64,000 nt of DNA from Lutraria lutraria (taxonomy: Eukaryota > Mollusca > Bivalvia > Venerida > Mactridae), in contig OZ026840.1 in the NCBI GenBank assembly GCA_964023205.1, positions 29,702,064-29,766,063 of the forward strand, read 5' to 3'. Of the stretch, positions 1-11,355 are shown one piece after another. Positions within the stretch are counted from its first letter, which is position 1. The number at the start of each line of letters is the position of its first letter. Both the position numbers and the translations under genes were made by a program. The notes under the pieces were generated by a model, which saw nothing but the letters and a program-made list of their open reading frames with translations, was not told where the DNA came from and did not search any database.

Positions 1-400
1 TTACATTATAATGCAAAAATAACGTTTTGCTTCTTCACTTCTTTCATTTGCCTCATTGATTATGTAAAAACAGTTAACTCATTAATGACAAAATACAGTC
101 GTCTACATATATTGGCCCTACGTCAATCCGACATCTACTAGCCATTGAGATTTCAACGAATGTAAAGAGTCAGATTCATCGTGCTTATCATTTATATTTT
201 ACATATTCACGTCTACAGAATAGGTTAGAACTTGAATAAGTTAACACCAAGTGTAATACACACTTTTTATAAAATCCACCTACGTCGGCCCTATGTCGGA
301 TTGACGTTGCCAGATATTGTCGATTTTCCGCTCTTTAGCCGCCGTCGGGCCGGCGTAGTGATGCTGGCTGGGTTATGCTTTCCACAGTGCCAAAGTATCC
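1..400. other. no gene seen; left flank
   Basis: AT-rich sequence with no convincing exon or repeat that I recognise. The duplicated block that carries the first dioxygenase fragment begins near its right end. Confidence 0.4.
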
Positions 401-682
401 TATAGAAGTATGCTTGTAAATACATGCATTGTACACGAATTTCATTTAATATAATTTTTGCATTGTAATTAATTCGATAGAATGTTATCAGGCTTTCCTA
501 ATTTTATGTTTTATTGGTCGATTCTTTTCGAAATCGTAATTATATTTAAATATATTAACGTGAGACGATAAAAAATAAGTGTTCATCAACAGTGTATTAA
601 ATACATAAAATAGTGAATAAATTCAATCATGTACTGATTCTGTTGAACGTCTCTTTCAGTACTTTGTGTATTATTGAGGAAT

Positions 683-808
683 ATGTAATCCTCACAATCG
701 CATATCCCAGTTATAGACTTCAGAAAACACAGTCTTGATAGAAATGATGGCGATATAATTGCAGAAGATCTCCAGGACGTTGGTAAACAAATACAAGCTG
801 CTTTTCAA
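683..808 (+). pseudogene. isopenicillin N synthase-like dioxygenase, N-terminal fragment
   Basis: Decayed copy of the 2OG-Fe(II) dioxygenase family whose intact member lies at 15122-16060. The ATG at 683 is followed at once by TAA, where the copy at 8405 has TCA, so codon 2 is nonsense. The frame after that still reads the family N-terminus (HIPVIDF-like, then the segment ending in KQIQAAFQ). At about 808 the coding sequence stops and joins directly to what is 3' flanking sequence in the other copies, so a deletion removed almost all of the catalytic domain. A pyrimidine-rich CTCTTTCAG just upstream (near 659) is shared with the intact copy and may be a 5'UTR splice acceptor. It cannot make a working enzyme. 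Confidence 0.85.
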
Positions 809-1658
809 ATAAACATGATTTGTGTAGACTGTGGAATTTATAAACTCAAAACTTAAATGAGCAAAATATACAAATGTGTCACCAAAAACACAACGAAGTG
901 CAACTGTTCTGCGTTTATTTTGGCACATGGAATCGGCCGAATGTATTTCTTGTATTAATCATTTTTAACTGACGTATTTTAATGGCGACAAATCATTTCA
1001 AGCCTTTCATTGCACATGGCTCATAATGCGGTGTCTTAACATACATTATTGACCAGGCTACGTCACTGGATACTAAAAATACGATATTGTTACGACAAAG
1101 TGAAGACAAATAGCAAAATGTAAGCATAAACAACAGTCCGGAAATGATATGAAAATTCGGATTTCAAAAGAAAAGAGAGATAAACAGTAACAGTTATCAA
1201 TAGAACTTTGCCCGTCAAACCACAGACTCTTCAGCTGTATTGGTGAAATAAGACCAAGTTTCTCCTCGGGCATGACCTGGTACCTGTGTAGAACAACCTA
1301 CCTTTCGTAAGCCAGCTGGGTGACTTCCGTAGTTGTAAGAGTGTGTGCAATAGAAACAATAAGACTATTGCTGACAATCATTCCACCTGGATACTAGTAT
1401 ACCATAATTTTAGTCATTACTGAGCCGTTATCAAATTTCGCCCAAAACTTGATACTATTTTGATACTTCTTATTTCAAAGTTTTACCTATTCCGGTAAAG
1501 CAATGTATTCAAAAGTTTTTTTACAAATTTCAACTTAACCTTACCCTTATACATTACTGATGGCCGGCAGAATGTGAATGGTGATCATTTCTTGTCCTTG
1601 CAGTAACTACTAGGTTTCTTTAAATTTGATTCGATTTTATCAAAAAATCAAAACTTAA

Positions 1659-2198
1659 AGGGGCATGCCCTGGAACTGAAGCGTCTCGAATATAAATCAA
1701 ATTGGTATCATTTGAATGCCTAAATCAATTAATGAAAGTCCTGTAAATTATTTACGAAATGTCCCGCTATTTGACTCAAAATACACATTTCAAGATTTAC
1801 CAAACCTGCCGATTACGCCTTAGAAATTATTCGTCATTTTCATAACTCGACCCTTTCGGGATATGTCAAAAGCGGGAAAAAAAGTCAACAAACTGTGAAA
1901 TGGTAAGTATTGCTCATGTCATGTTCATTGTTTGCGACATAAAGCTTATCTATCGATCAATTATAGGTAAATATCATTGTTTTGCTGCTTGAAAGCACGA
2001 ATCGGAAATATCGTTGTCGTCAATAAAAGGCTTGTAAGCTTTTTATTTAAACCGACATACAAATACCCACGCGTGCGTTATAGCGCCATTTTTGAAGGCA
2101 CATTCTTCTTTGACTTTTCGGTAATAATTGTTTTTACAAGTGATAAACGCATTTTTGGTTTACGAAAAAAAGACACAGCAGTTCCTGTGCATGCCCCT
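1659..2198. mobile_element. piggyBac-type MITE, 540 bp, TTAA target site
   Basis: The element is bounded by TTAA on both sides (1655-1658 and 2199-2202). Its ends are inverted repeats beginning AGGGGCATGC on the left and ending GCATGCCCCT on the right, with further imperfect pairing (GGAACTG against CAGTTCC). It encodes no transposase. TTAA duplication is the hallmark of piggyBac elements. The paralogous position near 9812 reads straight through without the element, which supports true insertion. A related element lies at 18824-19183. Confidence 0.85.
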
Positions 2199-3500
2199 TT
2201 AACCTCATCAACGTACGCAAATTTCATTATAATAATGATCAAAATATCTTTTTTAAATTTCTAATTTTTGTCAATAAAAAAATGAACATAGCAATGTAAG
2301 TATGTTTCGCACCCACGTAAGAATGTCATAATTATGCTCTTGTTCCTATTTTATGAACAAGGGAGGTTTTATCTATTTGTATACAAGTGTAATTTTTTCT
2401 CAGTAGCTTAATGGCAAAACAATATAATCATTGCGTGTTATACCAAGGACATGCTTGTTACTGCAGGGGCTAGTAATTGTTGCTTTAAGGACTTTTAACA
2501 CACAATTCATTTTTTAATGTTTTAATTGTAGCATGAACTATCAACTAACAATTAAACAAAAGTTAACAACACAAAGAAATAAACATAACATAATCTTATC
2601 TTCATTTGCCTAACAAAAAAGGCACTTTCATAGTTACGGGACGGACAATTTTGTTCCTGAAAGGAAAGAAGGCTAATTGTAAGGTGAGATTTGAATGACT
2701 AGTGTTCCACATTTTATTCACAAACAAGCAAACGCTTGAATAAAGTCAGCATAACAGTCTACAGATTAAACTTTTAGCAAATGTACATGCATGAATTTAA
2801 AAACCTTACATAGTTTATTGAAACGACATACAATCTCTAACTCACAGAACAATTAGTAACTCCAAAGAAACATATGGAATCATGTTAGGTTTTGCATAAA
2901 TCTTTACAATAAGCATAACCTTAACCAATCAAACCCATGCTAGCATCATTTCTTGTAGTAATTATAATTCATAACGATTTTGCTTAAATTACTAATAGTA
3001 TCTGGCTTCCAGCAAAAATGAAAGGTATAATAAGCTTATTACAAATGTATTAAACAAAATGTTTCATTTCTGTTGTTTTTTTCTAGTTGTATTATGTTAT
3101 AACGCATTATACCAAACACCGTTATAACAAAAGTACATGTAATAGTCTCCTTCATGTCAAAATAATTAGATATTTATTACAAAATGATACTGAATTAGAT
3201 CATTTCAGGGTTTGAATTACGCATTGCACTAAAATGTCTCTGTCTCTATGCATTTGACAAAGTCATTACCTGAAGAAAGAAAACTAATGTTGTTTTTTCC
3301 AATACCAGGAATACTTTTTTTGATTGTTAAAAATAGTGCAGTTATTGTGTTATATGTCCGTCATAACATATACTAGTATACAATCTATGCATTAAACTGA
3401 TCATTATGTGCAAAGTGTCCTTACAGTAACGTTTTTATCTCGAGGATGTTACAAAAATTAATGTGGCACTTTTTATTTCTTTTCCATTTGAAAATACATG

Positions 3501-4920
3501 TAAATGTAAATAAATTTCCCCATCAACTATCCTGGCTTCTTATGTTTTCGACGGTGCAAGCATATTTCGCCCGGTAAATGAACGGACGCTTACTGTATAC
3601 AGAATTTGACATGGAAGTAATAACTAACAGTCAAGAAAAATAAAATTCCACCATTCAAGCAGACACTTTTGTCATTAAGTACCCGGACATAAATTTCTAC
3701 ATAAAATACAAATTTCTAAGCAAAACAAGAAAGTAACAACCTTTTTTAGAGCCAATTAATGGAGGCAGCCATGTTTGTATAGAGGTACAGGGTGGTTAAA
3801 ACGTCAGTAAACACATTTTTCTCATAAGTGAAGTTCAGTCAGTGAGTTCAACAATTAAGATGCTGTTTCCACTATAATTCCTGTCAACTTTTAAAAGCAA
3901 CTATGATGCACTTATGGCAATTTTTTGGTATTTCTTTCTATAAAAAATCTCAACAAAATATTGTTTAACCTTGGTTTACTGTTTATTATCACCCCTTCTT
4001 CTGATAAATCTTGCTTTATCACTGTACTGTTTAACAAGTATACTTTACTCAGGTCATCAGCAAGATATGGCCTGTTCCTATTACTTACTTGGGACATGGC
4101 CTGAATTATAACCAGGTACTTAGAGAATTAGCGTTGTGAGGAAACACAATTTTGTGGTCTGACATCGCAAGAAAATGTCAGTGGGAGAAAAACTTTTGAG
4201 ATCATCTTGTTCAAAAATGTATACAGACCACGTGGCAACCGGAATAAGTTATGTCTACTGCAGACGTACATATTTGTTTGGAGATTATTAGGTGAAAACC
4301 GATTTATCTTGGGTATTTTGTCAACACAAACTTTGGGAATAGCACTTGACCAGGAAGTATCAGAAAGTGACTTTGATATTGTTAGTTTACCTGTCGTAAT
4401 TCCACTTTTTAACCGCCTGATATATGTACGGCCACTAGCATCACTTGTTTACATTCAGAGGTAACGGGGCGTAAAGAAATCTCGCGTGATCATGACGCAA
4501 CTTGAGAAAATGAAAACCGTCGAAAACATAAGAACGTCGAAATCATTTGTTTTTATGCAGTTATGTAGGTAACATATGTCTTGAATAAACAATCATTGCA
4601 ATAACGCATGTTGTCCTTCCAATAACTAAATTAATCTATGCAGATGTTTTAAATCACACAGAGTTGCATTCATATAATAAATCCATGGCTAATAAATAGT
4701 TCGTGTCAACAAGATCAGTTTTATATGCTGTTTATATACGTAGTATATTGTTTAAGACAGATTGTGGTGTAATATGTACTTGCAGTAACGGTTTCTGTAC
4801 TTGCAGTAACACAAATTTATGTTATTGTAAAGACAGTTACTGCAAGGGCTCATACAGGTTATTGTGCACACTAATTAATAAGTAAGACTTATATATGCTA
4901 TGTGCACCTCATGGTTTTTC
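3501..4920. mobile_element. 1.4-kb segment present only in block A, with internal 19-bp inverted repeat
   Basis: The paralogous block at 8110-11355 lacks this stretch: the match ends near 3500/10728 and resumes near 4920/10735. Inside it, 3537-3555 and 4516-4534 form a perfect 19-bp inverted repeat (TTCTTATGTTTTCGACGGT and its complement), which could mark the termini of a DNA transposon of about 1 kb. The two short open frames inside (3912-4097 minus, 4207-4464 plus) show no family I recognise. It could be an insertion in A or a deletion from B. Confidence 0.5.
3628..3690 (-). repeat. 63-bp inverted repeat, left arm
   Basis: This segment is the reverse complement of 6028-6090 with one mismatch in 63 bases. 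The right arm lies about 110 bases upstream of the ATG of the dioxygenase at 6198. It may be a shared transposon end or the trace of a local inversion. Confidence 0.8.
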
Positions 4921-6027
4921 CATGGACCCAAAGCTCCGTAAGTAAAGCCAGGGATTGATTTAATTACATTACATGAAATAAAGCATCCCTGGTAAAACTA
5001 TGCCAATGAGGTAAACTATCACGTGTCTGTTGTACTTGATTCAATAATTAGGTTTGCATATGGATTTGCTACAGATTTTTTTGTATGTTAAAGTCTGTTT
5101 ATCAGCATTTACAGATTGGGTGAACCCTCAAGTTTTTGGTCCACTAGTTCAGAATAATAAATGTGGTCTAAAACTTTGCACAATCTAATGAAGTATAGGC
5201 CAGATCCTAAATAGAATTTTGCGTCGTACAAACATTTGATTTGTTTTGTGTTGGAAGTTTTTTGGTTCACAAATTGTTTGATATGTATGATAATTATAAT
5301 GATAAGTACATGAATAGTACCGTCTTGTTGCTTGTAGCAGAGTCTAGGAATTCTGAGTAGTAACCAGTTATACTAGTTTTAGAAATGGCATTTGTCCGCA
5401 CTTGGTAGTATGGAGTATTTGTACGCAATTTTGCCATTTGTAGGAGCGAAAGCTCCCATAGCTATTCACCTCTGTTTCCACTTAGAAAACCGGGACGCCT
5501 CTTACATGTACATCTGCGTTGAAAATAGTATCATTTATTGTAAAAGTATACATTGCAGACTTTTCAGTTTTGATAAAAGTTGGAGATGTATTGCAGGATT
5601 CTTTTGCTTTTGAAAGCATATGACCGACGGTTCTTCCCAGGTGTTTGCTTGGGGCCTTCTTCCACTACCCAACGTGACAAAGTCGTCAAATGACTTTATT
5701 GAAAAAAATATAATCAAAATACTAATACTCCTATACGGATTAGTAGGATGTATTCTAGCAAGTTGTATACATTGTTCGTTGCGTGACTTGTAATATCACA
5801 TTACTTTTATACTTGTCTTTAAAAAACGCAATGCAATGCATACTAAATAGAACGTGCAGAGAATATCATGACCATAAAAATCCAATTGTTTCGTAAATAA
5901 GTCCGATTTAATATACGTCGAAGAACAGAAACTCAAAGACACTTAAGATTACTTGGTGAATATTCTATTCATTTTAGATTGAATTTCGTTATTTCTGAAA
6001 AGTTTGATTTTGATATGCCTAGTTGGC

Positions 6028-6090
6028 ATGTCCGGGTACTTAATGACAAAAGTGTCTGCTTGAATGGTGGAATTATATTTTTCTTGACTG
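6028..6090 (+). repeat. 63-bp inverted repeat, right arm
   Basis: Partner of 3628-3690 (62 of 63 bases complementary). It lies in the 5' flank of the dioxygenase copy starting at 6198. Confidence 0.8.
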
Positions 6091-6197
6091 ATTGTAAGTA
6101 TGGTTACCCTTCCAACACACGATGATTCAGATGGTTATATGATATTCACTCACCCTTACATTCGTTTCAGATTCTTCTTCAGGTCCTGTCCGTAAAA

Positions 6198-7142
6198 ATG
6201 TCATCAACAAAATCGCATATCCCTGTTATAGACTTCGAAAGAGCCAATGTAAATATACAAGATGACGACTTGGTTGCAGAAGATCTCGAAGACATTGGTA
6301 AACAAATTAAAACTGCTTTCCAGAGCGTTGGTTTCTGCTATTTAAAGAATTATGGCATTAATCACGAAATTATTGAAAGGATTTTCACAACTTCACACCA
6401 CTTCTTCTTGCTACCAGATGAAGAAAAGTCGAAGAACGCTAAGTTAACTGGAGGTAATTTCGGATGGGTTTGTGTTGAAAGGGAGCAATTCAATACTGAT
6501 AGACCAGGGGATTTGAAAGAAGCTTTTAACTATTCTCCAGTCGCTGATCCAAACAATTGGTCATCGAAAGAATTTAAGGAAGCCAAAAAGAATATGTTTG
6601 ATTATTGCCACCGATTGTCGACTAGAGTCTGCGATGCTGTGTCTGTTGGCCTTGGTCTCGGCAATACTTTTCTAAGAGATGCGCACAGGTTTGTTGGTAC
6701 GGAAGGGAATTCTTCAATATTACGTACCCTCTATTATCCTCCAATACTTGAGGATTCCAGTATAAGACCAGGACAGATCCGTCTTGGTGAGCATTCAGAT
6801 AACTGAATCATAACCTTGCTATTCCAGGACGATATAGGCGGTCTTGAGGTTGAAGTGCCTGGTGTTGGCTTTGTGCCAGCCACTCCAATAGCCAACACTG
6901 TGCTCGTAAACATCGGGGATATGATGCAACGTTGGACCAGTGATTCGTTTATCTCCACCAAACATCGGGTGTTAATACCGGAAGTAGAAATGAAAAGAAG
7001 GAGTTATCGTCAGTCAGTGGCGTTCTTTGTTCAACCTGATGACAACTGTACCATTAGATGCTTGGACGGTACAAACAAGTATGCGCCTATTACAGGCATC
7101 GAATATCTTGATCAGCGTTTAAGTGCTACCTACAAAACATGA
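6198..7142 (+). pseudogene. isopenicillin N synthase-like 2OG-Fe(II) dioxygenase, one nonsense codon
   Basis: A full-length family copy of 315 codons counting both stops, single exon, interrupted only by TGA at 6804-6806. The N-terminal DIOX_N-type part (HIPVIDF, then VGFCYLKNYGINHE) and the C-terminal jelly-roll oxygenase part are both present. The metal-binding HSD sits directly before the stop, where the intact paralogue reads HSDYGT; here it is HSDN followed by TGA in place of the GGA glycine. After the stop the same frame continues without error through the second metal histidine (TKHRV) and the RQS motif that binds 2-oxoglutarate in this family, to a normal stop at 7140. A TTCGTTTCAG at about 6162-6171 may be a 5'UTR splice acceptor. 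It could be a very young pseudogene, a null allele, or a sequencing error. The family usually oxidises small metabolites; the substrate here is unknown. Confidence 0.85.
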
Positions 7143-7588
7143 TCTGAAAGAAACACTCAATAAATATTCATTCAGATGTTCAGAATATAGTCAGGACATG
7201 TAGTACAAATAAAGTTAGTTTGTTGTTTCATTCTGTGAAGAAGTAGAGACTTTGAACATTGTAATATGTGAAAGTTTGTTTACAATAAAAGAACATCACT
7301 ATCAAGATTATCTCTTACATAACTGCATTGTGCATCACATAGGCTTGTTTTAGATAATTGTTCAACTCTGAATATTTAATGCAAGGATAGCTTTTTTATA
7401 CTAGATGCAATGTATTTGAATTTAATATTTTGTATTGCTAATGTCAATCTTTTAATACTTGCCGCGGTTTGTAAAGAAAGAACGTATCAAACATAATTTA
7501 ACAAGCCTCATTATTGTTGTCGTTTTTGTTCAGTATATGTTAGGCAATGTCATTTCCTTTTCGTTTTTATTTCTCTATTCCACCGCCG

Positions 7589-7626
<38 letters not shown>

Positions 7627-7635
7627 TCTCCCACT

Positions 7636-7672
<37 letters not shown>

Positions 7673-8110
7673 TTCTCTCTCTCACCACATGTACGTACGT
7701 ATGTGTTTTACTATTCCGTATTGTAATAAATTCAGCAATTAATTATTTTCTGATATGCAAGACTAAAGTCATTGTAATCAACTGTTGTTTTACACTGTAT
7801 ACACTTTCGATAGGTCAATGAACTTTAGAATATTTGACTTATCAATGAGTAATCAATCTATGCATTTGACGCAGGTGTATATATGATATCATTCCTGTAT
7901 TGTGAAAGTAAGTGTATTTTATTCAACTTGTATCTTTAAAATGATGAAAAATTCTTTGAAAAACATTTATCGTTTTGATAAGTCGCATTCCAAGTCGAAA
8001 TGTCATTAATTATGAATTCGCTGTAAATCCATATTTTAAATACACGGTAAAAGATTATTTTTTAAAAAACTTAAAAAGTAAATTTTCAAAATCATTGAAT
8101 ATAAAGTGTC
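7143..8110. other. spacer between dioxygenase copies
   Basis: No coding signal. It has AATAAA-type polyadenylation candidates just after the upstream gene (near 7160 and 7285) and contains the TC microsatellite described separately. Confidence 0.5.
7588..7684. repeat. (TC)n microsatellite
   Basis: About 95 bases of nearly pure TC dinucleotide with a few interruptions. The leucine/serine-rich open frame across it is an artefact of the repeat. Confidence 0.95.
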
Positions 8111-11100
8111 CTATGCTTTCCACAAGTATCTCATGTAAGTATGCTTGTTAATACATCCATTGTACATGAACTTCATTTATACTGCATTGTAATTAATTCA
8201 ATAAAATATAATCAGACTTTCCTAATTTTATGTTTTATTGGTCGATTATTTTTTAAATCGTAATTATAATTAAATAAATTAACATGAGACGATAAAAATT
8301 AGTGTTCATCAACAGTGTGATAAATACATAAACTAGTGAATAAGTCCAATCATATACTGATTCTATTCAACGTACGGACAGTACTTTGGGTATTATCGGG
8401 AAATATGTCAACCTCACAATGGCATATCCCAGTTATAGGCTTCAGAAAACTCAGTCTTGATAGAAATGATGACGATATAATTCAGAAGATCTCCAGGACG
8501 TTGGTAAACAAATAAAAGCTGCTTTTCAAAGCGTTGGTTTTAAGCGGAGTTAATCACGAATTAACTGACAGGTATTTCAAACATCACGGGACTTTTTCTT
8601 GCTTCAGGTTTATGAAAAGACAAGGAGTGCAAGACCGGCGGATTGTGACATGGGTTGGTCCTCCCTGGAGAGAGAACGAGCTAATCCTGAGAGACCTGGG
8701 GATTTTAAAGAAGCATTTGATTATCGTCCTGATAGTTTTCCTATTGATTGGCCGTCAGAAGAATTCAAACAAACTAATGACGCAATGTCCAAGTACTGTA
8801 GCAAATTGACTTATAGAGTGTGTGATGCTTTATCTGTTGGTCTTAGTCTCGGCGATACTTTCCTTAGAGATGCACACAAATTTGTTTCTAGAGAGGGGAA
8901 TTCTTCAATCTTACGCACCCTTTACCATTCCCCCATACCAGAGGGGTCAAGTTTAAAACCAGGACAGATCCGTCTTGGTGAGCATTCTGATTACGGAACC
9001 ATAACCTTGCTATTCCAGGACGATATAGGCGGTCTTAAGGTTGAAGTGCCTGGTGTTGGTTTTGTACCAGCCACTCCAATACCCGAAACGGTGCTCGTAA
9101 ACATCGGAGATGTGATGCAGCTTTGTATAAAACATGATCTATGTAGACTGTGGATTTTATAAACCCATGACTTAAATTAGTAATATATAAAAATGTATCA
9201 CCAACAAACACAACGAAGTACAATAGTTATTGTTCTGCGTTTATTTTGGCACTTGGAATCGGCCGAATGTATTTCTTGTATTAATCATTTTTAACTGACG
9301 TATTTTAATGGCGACAAATCATTTCAAGCCTTTCATTGCACATAGCTCATAATGCGGTGTCTTAACATACATTATTGACCAAGATACGTCACCGGATACT
9401 AAAAACAGATATTCTTACGACAAAGTGAAGACAAATAGCAAAATGTAAGCATAAACAACAATCCTGTAATTATATGACAATTCGAATTTCAAAAGAAAAG
9501 AGAGAGTAAACAGTTATCAATAGAACTTTGCCCGTCAAACCATTATTGAAGTCATATTGTCACAACATAGGTCACATGGCGATTCTTCAACTGTGTTGTT
9601 GAAATAAGGCCCAGGTTCTCCTCGGACATGACCTGGGACCTGTGTAGAACAATCTACCTTTGTAAGCCAGCTGGGTGATTTACTTACTTAAAAGGGTATA
9701 TGCAACAGAAAAAAATAAGATTATTGCTGACAATAATTCCGTCCTTGCAGTAGTTACTAGGTTTCTTTAAATTTGATTCGATTTTATCAACAAATCAAAA
9801 CTTATCCTCATCAATGTACGCAAAGTTCACTATAATGATCAAAATACCTTTTATAAATTTCTAATTTTTGTCAATAAAAAAATGAGCATAGCAATGTAAG
9901 TATGTTTCGCACCCACGTAAGAATGTCATAATTATGCTCTTGTTCCTATTTTATGAACAAGGGAGGTTTTATCTATTTGTATACAAGTGTATTTTTTCTC
10001 AGTAGCTTAATGGCAAAACAATAGAATCATTGCGTGTTATACCAAGGACATGCTTGTTCCTGTAAGGGCTAGTAAATGTTACTTGAAGGACTTTTAACAC
10101 ACAAGTCAGTTTTTATGTTTTAATTGTAGCATGAACTAATAATAGCTGGCTTCCAGCAAAAATGTAAAGAATAATAAGTTATAATTACAAATGTATTAAA
10201 CAAAATGTTTCATTTCTGTTTTTTTTCTAGTTGTTTAATGTTATAACGCATTACACCAAACACCGTTATAACAAAAGTACATGTAATAGTCTCCTTCATG
10301 TCAAAATAATTAGATATTTATTACAAAATGATACTGAATTAGATCATTTCAGTGTTTGCATCACACATTGCACTAAAATGTCTCTGTCTCTCTGCATTTG
10401 ACAAAGCCATTTCCTGAAGAAAAAAACTCATGTTTATGTTGCATTTGTACAATTATCTCACCAAAAAGTATTTCATGTTCGAATATTCGAATATTGGAAT
10501 AAAATTCCCAGCCCTAATTTTTTCTGATACCAGGAATAATTTTTTTTTTTTTAATAATCAAAAACATTTCAGTTAATGTGTTATATGTCCGTCAGAACAT
10601 ATACTAGTATACAATCTATGCATTAAACTGATCATTATGTGCAAAGTGTCCTTACAGTAACCTTTTTATGTCGATGATCTTACAAATGTGGCACTTTAAT
10701 TTCTTTTCCATTTGAAGATACATGTTTTGCCACAATAAGTAAAGCCATGGATGCTTTAATTACATCCAATGAGATAAACTATCGCTTGTCTGTTGTACTT
10801 GTTTCAATAATTAGATTTGCATATGGATTTGCTTTAGCTTTATTTGTATGTTGAAGTCTGTTTATCGGCATTTACGGATTGGGTGAACCCTTTCGTTTTT
10901 GGTCCAGTAGTTCAAAATAACAAATGTGATCTAAAACTTTGCACAATCTAATGAAGTATAGGCCAGATCCTCTTATTAAATCGCCAGATGAAATTTTGCG
11001 CCGCACAAGCATTTGAATTGTGTGTTTTGGTTCACAAATTTTTATTACGTATAATAATTATGATGATAAAAATAATAGTATCGTATTTTTGCTTGCAATA

Positions 11101-11355
11101 GATGCTTGGTTTACGGAGTAGTAACCAGTTATACTGTTTTAAGGAATGCCATTTGTCCGCACTTTGTCATTTTTAGGAGCGAAAGCTCCCATTTAGCTAT
11201 TCACTACTTTTTTCTACTTATAAAACAGGGACGCCTATAACATGTAAATCCGCGTTGAAAAAAATAGTTCCATTTCTTGTATAAGTATACATTGCAGACT
11301 TTTCAGTTTTGATAAAAGTTCGAGATGTATTGAGGATTCTTTTGGTTTTGAAAGC
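8110..11355 (+). repeat. duplicated block, copy B (pairs with 400-5640)
   Basis: Collinear paralogue of the block at 400-5640, shorter because it lacks the MITE and two other segments. It carries a longer but frameshifted dioxygenase remnant. Its first 250 bases also resemble the region upstream of the intact minus-strand gene (about 16300-16380 read in reverse), linking all three copies. Confidence 0.8.
8405..9120 (+). pseudogene. isopenicillin N synthase-like dioxygenase, frameshifted and 3'-truncated
   Basis: Closest to the intact gene at 15122-16060. The ATG at 8405 is kept (MSTS...). A one-base loss near 8485 breaks the frame, a deletion near 8540 removes most of the FCYLKNYG segment, and further small changes follow near 8580-8615. 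From about 8617 a clean frame reads the central domain through the metal-binding HSDYGT and GFVPATPIP to NIGDVMQ. The sequence then jumps to 3' flanking DNA (CTTTGTATAAAACATG), so the second metal histidine and the RxS motif are missing. The pyrimidine tract and acceptor upstream of the intact gene are also eroded here. Not expected to be functional. Confidence 0.85.

Larger units (their letters stand above)
400..5640 (+). repeat. duplicated block, copy A (pairs with 8110-11355)
   Basis: This block aligns collinearly with 8110-11355. Both start with a similar stretch upstream of a dioxygenase copy, both carry the same sequence after the gene remnant (near 815 and 9130), and both continue with shared tracts near 2340/9950, 3300/10560, 5050/10790 and 5400/11150. 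Copy A is longer because it holds three extra segments: a TTAA-flanked MITE (1659-2198), about 450 bases around 2540-2990, and about 1.4 kb around 3501-4920. It also has many small differences, so the duplication is not recent. No function is claimed outside the gene remnant. Confidence 0.8.

Noticed and set aside
6804..6806. TGA as selenocysteine in the dioxygenase
   Set aside because: The paralogues have glycine (GGA) here, and no selenocysteine is known at this position in the family.
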